A stretch of 54,293 bases of DNA from CAYRFQ01 sp964423615 (lineage in GTDB: Bacteria; Planctomycetota; Planctomycetia; Gemmatales; Gemmataceae), in contig CAYRFQ010000044.1 of NCBI GenBank assembly GCA_964423615.1, forward strand, positions 1 through 54,293, read 5' to 3'. A program made the position numbers and the translations under genes. Positions 50,308 through 54,293 of this stretch are shown one piece after another; within the stretch, counting starts at the first letter, position 1; each line of letters begins with the position of its first letter. The notes under the pieces are model-generated. The model worked only from the letters and a program-made list of their open reading frames with translations. It made no database searches and had not been told where the DNA came from.

Positions 50308-52824
50308 ATGAACTCCGAGCAAGAACAGCTTATCGGGCGAGCCATCTTCCGAGAAGCCAACGACGCCTTCCTCATCGTGCATCCATTAGACCAGCGGATT
50401 CTCGACGTCAATCCAGCTGTCCAGAGGTTGACCGGATTCAGGCGGAAACAACTCATCGATTTGCCGCTTGCCAGTTTGCTCGAAGCCATCGAGGGATACG
50501 ACCATACTGAAGTCTTACGAGCCTGCCAAACGACAACTTATTACACGGCACGCGATGGCTACGTGTTGAAGGCTCAAGCGGGAAAAATCATCCCAGTAAA
50601 TCTGACCGTCAGCCGAATTCACATCGAGCCGGAGCCGTTGGCGTTACTCATTCTTCGCGATGTAACCGAGCAGAAAGAGGCGGAGAAGGCTCTTCGCGAG
50701 AGCGAGCGGTTTGCCCAACATATCGCCGACGTTTGCCCCGCGGTTTTGTACATCTTTGACCTTCGGGAACAGCGGACGGTTTATAACAACCACTACGTCT
50801 GCGATGCTCTTGCTTACACCCCCGAACAGTTGCAATCACTCGGTGACAAACTCATTCCGGCTTTGATGCATCCTGAGGACCAAGAGCGATTCACCTACCA
50901 CCTCGCCAGTCTCGGGCATCTCAAAGACGGGCAAAGAGCCTTGTTGGAATACCGCTTGCGTCATAACGACGGGCAGTGGCGGTGGTTCTACAGTTGGGAT
51001 ACGGTGTTCCGGCGTGACGCCCAAGGAGCTGTCGAGCAGATTCTTGGGGCTGCGATGGACATCACCGAACGCAAACGAGCGGAAGAAGCCTTGCTCATGC
51101 ACCAACAACGTTTGCGTTTGTTGTTCGAGCAACTGCCGGCGATTCTCTGGAGTACCGATTCGGAACTGCGGATCACCTCGATCACGGGTTCGGGTTTGAA
51201 AGCCATCGGGTTGACGCCAGACGAACTCATAGGGATGAATTTAGCCGAGTCCCTCCAACGCGAACCCTCCAACAGCCTTTCGAAGGAAGGTCTCCTGGAG
51301 GATTCCGCTTTTCTGTTCGGTTCGGCTTCGAAGGGTCGTCACGAGACCGCCTCTGGCGCTCAGGGTCCAGCGCTCGATGGCCCCGATTTCTTGCCTGCGG
51401 CGATGCATTGGCGAGCCCTGTCGGGGAAATCGATCGAGTACAAAGCCCACTGGAAAGGGCTGGATTACCAGGTTCGCTTGGAGCCGTTGCTCGATCGCGC
51501 GGGGCAAGCCGTTGGGTGCATCGGGATTGCTGTTGATGTGACCGAACGCAATCGTGCGGAGGAAACCCGTCGCAATCTCGAAGTCCAAGTCCAACACGCG
51601 CAGAAGCTGGACAGTTTGGGCGTGTTGGCGAGTGGAATTGCTCACGATTTCAACAACTTGCTCACGGGAATTCTCGGTTACACCAACCTGGCTTTGCTCG
51701 AACTAGGGACAGGAAATCGTTTACACACACCCTCAAGAGGTTTTGACGACGACCTGTCGGTGCACGATCGACGAACAAACACGGCCGAAGAGTCCCCAGT
51801 TCGCTCCCTCATTGAAGAGGCCATCAAGGCGGCGTACCAGGCCGCCGACCTGACAGAGCAGATGTTGGCCTATTCCGAAAAGGGCCATTTCGTCGCCTCG
51901 ACCCTGGACCTCTCGACGCTGGCCAAAGACATGACGCGGTTGCTCCAGGTCTCGCTCTCGAAAAAGTGTGTGTTGCAGTTCGAGGTCATGCCGGACCTTC
52001 CTCCGGTCGAGGGAGACGCCACCCAGGTGCGGCAAATCATCATGAACCTGGTCATCAACGCCGCGGATGCCATTGGCGAGGAGAGCGGCACCATTACCGT
52101 CAAGACCAACGCCGGGCATTGGAGCCGCGAGGAGTTAGCCGCGCTGCCGGGAGCGAGTGACCTGGCCGAAGGGTTATACGTTTCTCTCAGTGTCGTCGAT
52201 ACAGGGTGTGGCATGTCGGAGGAGACACGAAAGAAGATTTTCGAGCCGTTCTTTACGACGAAGATGACCGGACGTGGTCTGGGCTTGGCAGCGGTCTTGT
52301 GGATCGTCCGTGGCCACGGTGGGGTGATCACCTGCGAAAGCGAATCGGGCGTGGGTACGACCTTTACTGTTTTGTTTCCTGCCGCGACGGCCCGCCCCAA
52401 AGTTTCCAAGGCACCGACACCGGTGGGCCAGTGGCGGGCCAACGGAAAAGTGTTGGTCGTGGATGACGAAGAGCTCGTCCGAGGGCTCACGCGAAAGATG
52501 CTCGAGCACATTGGATTTACGGTCCTTACGGCCGCGGACGGGCGAGAAGGCATCGAGTTGTTCCGCCAAGAAGGCGAAGAACTCCGCTTCGTGCTCCTGG
52601 ACGTTGCCATGCCCCAGGCCGGAGCCGAAGAATTCCTTGACGAGGTGAAAGGGTTCCACAGAAGGGTCCCGGCGATCTTGATGAGCGGCTACAACGAGCA
52701 GATGGTTATGGAGCGATTTACGGGCAAGGGGGTGGCGGCGTTTATCCAAAAGCCGTATCGGTTCGAAGATTTGGTGGATGTCGTCCGCAAGGGACTGGGA
52801 GAAGAAATCATCAGTCCATCGTGA
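50308..52824 (+). CDS. PAS-domain hybrid sensor histidine kinase
   Basis: 838 aa from ATG 50308 (no strong ribosome site; an in-frame TTG at 50236 is unlikely). No TM segment: a cytoplasmic sensor. Three PAS domains: about 10-125, 130-255 and 265-415 (each ending with DVTEQ/DITERK/DVTERN-type linkers), HisKA with phospho-acceptor His446 in SGIAHDFNNLL, HATPase (MNLVINAADAIGEE, DTGCGMSEETR, GRGLGLAAVLWIVRGHGG), then a C-terminal receiver (VLVVDDEELV, Asp765 in VLLDVAMP, QKPYRFEDL). PAS3 has a 40-residue insert (about 325-365). The pstB start is 52 nt downstream, so the kinase may belong to phosphate control (inference). Confidence 0.95.
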   Translation: MNSEQEQLIGRAIFREANDAFLIVHPLDQRILDVNPAVQRLTGFRRKQLIDLPLASLLEAIEGYDHTEVLRACQTTTYYTARDGYVLKAQAGKIIPVNLTVSRIHIEPEPLALLILRDVTEQKEAEKALRESERFAQHIADVCPAVLYIFDLREQRTVYNNHYVCDALAYTPEQLQSLGDKLIPALMHPEDQERFTYHLASLGHLKDGQRALLEYRLRHNDGQWRWFYSWDTVFRRDAQGAVEQILGAAMDITERKRAEEALLMHQQRLRLLFEQLPAILWSTDSELRITSITGSGLKAIGLTPDELIGMNLAESLQREPSNSLSKEGLLEDSAFLFGSASKGRHETASGAQGPALDGPDFLPAAMHWRALSGKSIEYKAHWKGLDYQVRLEPLLDRAGQAVGCIGIAVDVTERNRAEETRRNLEVQVQHAQKLDSLGVLASGIAHDFNNLLTGILGYTNLALLELGTGNRLHTPSRGFDDDLSVHDRRTNTAEESPVRSLIEEAIKAAYQAADLTEQMLAYSEKGHFVASTLDLSTLAKDMTRLLQVSLSKKCVLQFEVMPDLPPVEGDATQVRQIIMNLVINAADAIGEESGTITVKTNAGHWSREELAALPGASDLAEGLYVSLSVVDTGCGMSEETRKKIFEPFFTTKMTGRGLGLAAVLWIVRGHGGVITCESESGVGTTFTVLFPAATARPKVSKAPTPVGQWRANGKVLVVDDEELVRGLTRKMLEHIGFTVLTAADGREGIELFRQEGEELRFVLLDVAMPQAGAEEFLDEVKGFHRRVPAILMSGYNEQMVMERFTGKGVAAFIQKPYRFEDLVDVVRKGLGEEIISPS

Positions 52825-52876
52825 TTGTGTCCGGGTATTTGGAGGCCCGACACCAACTCAAGACGAGGAAGTTCGA

Positions 52877-53674
52877 GTGACCCAGTCCAACGAAAACGAG
52901 GCCCCGACGACCAACGGGGCGGAAAAACCAGCCGTCAAGTTTCGCGATTTTAGCCTGCACTACGGAAAGCAGCTCGGCGTTGCGAACGTGACGGTGGACA
53001 TCTACGCCCAATCCGTGACGGCCATCATCGGGGCCAGTGGGTGCGGCAAAAGCACGTTGCTGCGATCGGTCAATCGTATGAACGATCTGATCCCCAGCGC
53101 CCGTGCGACTGGGGCGTTACTCGTTCATGAAACCGACGTTTATGGACGCGGAATCGACCTCGTGACGCTCCGCCAAACGGTCGGGATGGTCTTCCAAAAA
53201 CCCAATCCTTTTCCCAAAAGCATTTACGACAACGTCGCTTACGGTGCTCGGCTTCAAGGAATCCGTGGGACGGCTCTGAAGGATGTCGTGGAACAAAGCC
53301 TGCGCCAGGCCGAACTGTGGAACGAAGTCAAAGACGTCCTTCGAAAGCCTGCGTTTGCCCTCTCGGGCGGCCAGCAACAACGTCTCTGCATCGCCCGAGC
53401 GCTCGCCCCGAAGCCCGAGATTTTGCTCATGGACGAACCGTGTTCGGCTCTCGATCCGATCTCGACGGCCAAAATCGAAGAACTCATCAAACATTTGAAG
53501 CAACAATACACGGTCGTGATCGTCACCCACAACATGCAACAAGCCCTCCGAGTGAGTGATCGGACGGCCTTCATGCACCTGGGTAAGCTAGTCGAGTATG
53601 ACACAACCGAAGTGATCTTTACCAATCCGAGGGAAAAGGACACCAAGGATTACACGAGTGGAAATTTTGGGTGA
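52877..53674 (+). CDS. pstB: phosphate ABC transporter ATP-binding protein PstB
   Basis: 265 aa from GTG 52877 (GAGGAA about 7 nt upstream). Walker A GASGCGKST (52-60), Q-loop MVFQKPNPFPKSIYDNVAYG, which is the PstB hallmark, signature LSGGQQQR, Walker B ILLMDEPCSALDP, switch His in VTHNMQQA. The C-terminus DTKDYTSGNFG replaces the usual TEDYISGRFG. It energises high-affinity phosphate uptake with PstSCA, none of which is here. It lies 52 nt after a histidine kinase gene and is followed by a GGGAACAG repeat at 8 nt. Confidence 0.95.
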   Translation: MTQSNENEAPTTNGAEKPAVKFRDFSLHYGKQLGVANVTVDIYAQSVTAIIGASGCGKSTLLRSVNRMNDLIPSARATGALLVHETDVYGRGIDLVTLRQTVGMVFQKPNPFPKSIYDNVAYGARLQGIRGTALKDVVEQSLRQAELWNEVKDVLRKPAFALSGGQQQRLCIARALAPKPEILLMDEPCSALDPISTAKIEELIKHLKQQYTVVIVTHNMQQALRVSDRTAFMHLGKLVEYDTTEVIFTNPREKDTKDYTSGNFG

Positions 53675-53682
53675 ACCCCCGC

Positions 53683-53716
53683 GAACAGGGAACAGGGAAC
53701 AGAGGACAGGGAACAG
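53683..53716 (+). repeat. GGGAACAG-type 3'-end repeat, copy 4
   Basis: GAACAGGGAACAGGGAACAG followed by AGGACAGGGAACAG, 8 nt after the pstB stop. It is the most regular copy, with four GAACAG units. Confidence 0.8.
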
Positions 53717-53793
53717 ATTAGAGACCAGTTTTGTATTTGGGCACAAGGGCAAGCTCCACTGCGACCTCGGCCTTGGGCCATGCTATGGGGAAA

Positions 53794-54025
53794 TTGGCCT
53801 TCGGACCAACGTGTTTTTTCAGGTGGAGGCGGCGAACACGTACACAAAAAACACAAAAATACCTGGACAACTTTGAGCTTGGCGTGTGGCCAACGCCCAG
53901 GACATGCTTTCTTGGCCTTCGGGCCAACGTGTTTTTTCAGGTGGAGGTGCTGAACACGCACACAAAAAACACAAAAATACCTGGATGAACCTTTTTATGT
54001 TTTTTGTGTGCGTGTTCGCCGCCTG
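53794..54025. repeat. 74-bp direct repeat with a third, inverted partial copy
   Basis: Copies at 53794-53867 and 53912-53985 are 74 nt each and differ at about five positions. Both start TTGGCCTTCGG, include GTGTTTTTTCAGGTGGAGG and CACAAAAAACACAAAAATAC, and end CTGGA. A third segment, 53991-54025, is the inverted partner of the GAACACGCACACAAAAAAC part, so the second copy and it can form a stem of about 25 bp. No gene lies in 53675-54106. Confidence 0.85.
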
Positions 54026-54106
54026 CGTTTCGAAATTAACAAGGCGGTGACCCTCGGTTCACTCGACCTTGGCCCGAACGGACGATACCCCGCCGACCTT
54101 CTCCGC

Positions 54107-54293
54107 TCACTTCACCTTCGAAACGTCCCAGAGCTTCACCGTCTTGTCCGAGCTAGCCGAAGCGAGTGTCTTGCCATCGGGACTGAAACAGACCCGCCAG
54201 ACCCGGTCTTGATGTCCCTTGAGAGTGGCTCTTTCCTGGCCCTTGGCGACGTCCCAGAGCTTCACCGTCTTGTCCCAATAGCCCGCCGAAGCG
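54107..54293 (-). CDS. WD40-repeat protein, C-terminal end (partial)
   Basis: The last about 61 codons of a gene that enters from beyond the right edge. Two WD40 units are visible: SAGYWDKTVKLWDVAKGQE, then TLKGHQDRVWRVCFSPDGK, and TLASASSDKTVKLWDVSKVK before the TGA. Both units carry the DKTVKLWDV strand and GH..RVW..CFSPDG opening of high-identity WD40 repeats. Planctomycete kinases and regulators often end in such propellers; the N-terminal domain is not in the window. Confidence 0.93.
   Translation of the reverse strand, partial: ASAGYWDKTVKLWDVAKGQERATLKGHQDRVWRVCFSPDGKTLASASSDKTVKLWDVSKVK

Noticed and set aside
53794..53985. Possible CRISPR from repeated 74-nt units
   Set aside because: Only two direct copies, repeats too long, and no cas genes; better seen as a dispersed repeat.

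Overview
The window looks like chromosomal DNA of a planctomycete, most probably a Gemmata-like member of the Gemmatales. The main pointers are a DUF1559 protein with a type IV prepilin-like N-terminus, a secreted DUF1080 protein, a Ser/Thr kinase fused to TPRs, a 3'-truncated gene made of WD40 repeats, an HtrA protease with a C-terminal membrane anchor, and several small protein families I know mainly from planctomycetes. Assignments rest on motif recognition; no database search was possible. GC content appears moderate (low to mid 50s by eye).

Layout. 1-3 kb: secreted beta-propeller-type glycosidase-like protein and a SAM methyltransferase, both on the minus strand. 3.7-11 kb: YceH, DUF1559 protein plus lipoprotein, a secreted protein with an A-B-A'-B' internal repeat, a two-TM coiled-coil protein, and an HD phosphohydrolase coupled to a small membrane protein. 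11-24.6 kb is mostly housekeeping: pyruvate carboxylase, cytochrome P450, a LarA-like protein, YgfZ, CPBP protease, TrpC, TilS, a hypothetical protein, peptide deformylase and a nitrilase-family hydrolase. 24.7-33 kb: a dihydropteroate-synthase-like protein translationally coupled to a frameshifted Gemmata-type gene, a small protein flanked by a duplicated ~60-bp element, a tandem ABC-2 permease, an HtrA protease whose leader carries a GEMM-I (cyclic-di-GMP) riboswitch-like RNA, and a secreted coiled-coil protein. 33-41 kb: HldE, then a patch of decay (toxin-like remnant with an internal stop, broken acyltransferase, frameshifted DUF4189 gene next to an IS5-family remnant) mixed with an intact lipoprotein, a small protein and an ADP-ribosylglycohydrolase. 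41-54 kb: RsbW-like kinase and RsbV-like STAS protein (partner switching), Mn-type superoxide dismutase, GT87-like membrane protein, DUF1080 protein, HypA-HypB, Ser/Thr kinase, PAS hybrid histidine kinase directly upstream of PstB, and a WD40 gene running off the right edge.

The most interesting signals lie outside the genes: (i) the GEMM-I-like RNA 194 nt ahead of the HtrA protease; (ii) a GGGAACAG-rich element found at the 3' ends of five genes (four loci), once as the coding end of the gene itself; (iii) a 27-bp inverted repeat in which each arm is itself a hairpin; (iv) a 10-2-10 palindrome 83 nt ahead of pyruvate carboxylase; (v) a 74-bp repeat present twice directly and once inverted near the right end. 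I do not see a CRISPR array, tRNA, rRNA or an obvious phage or defence island.
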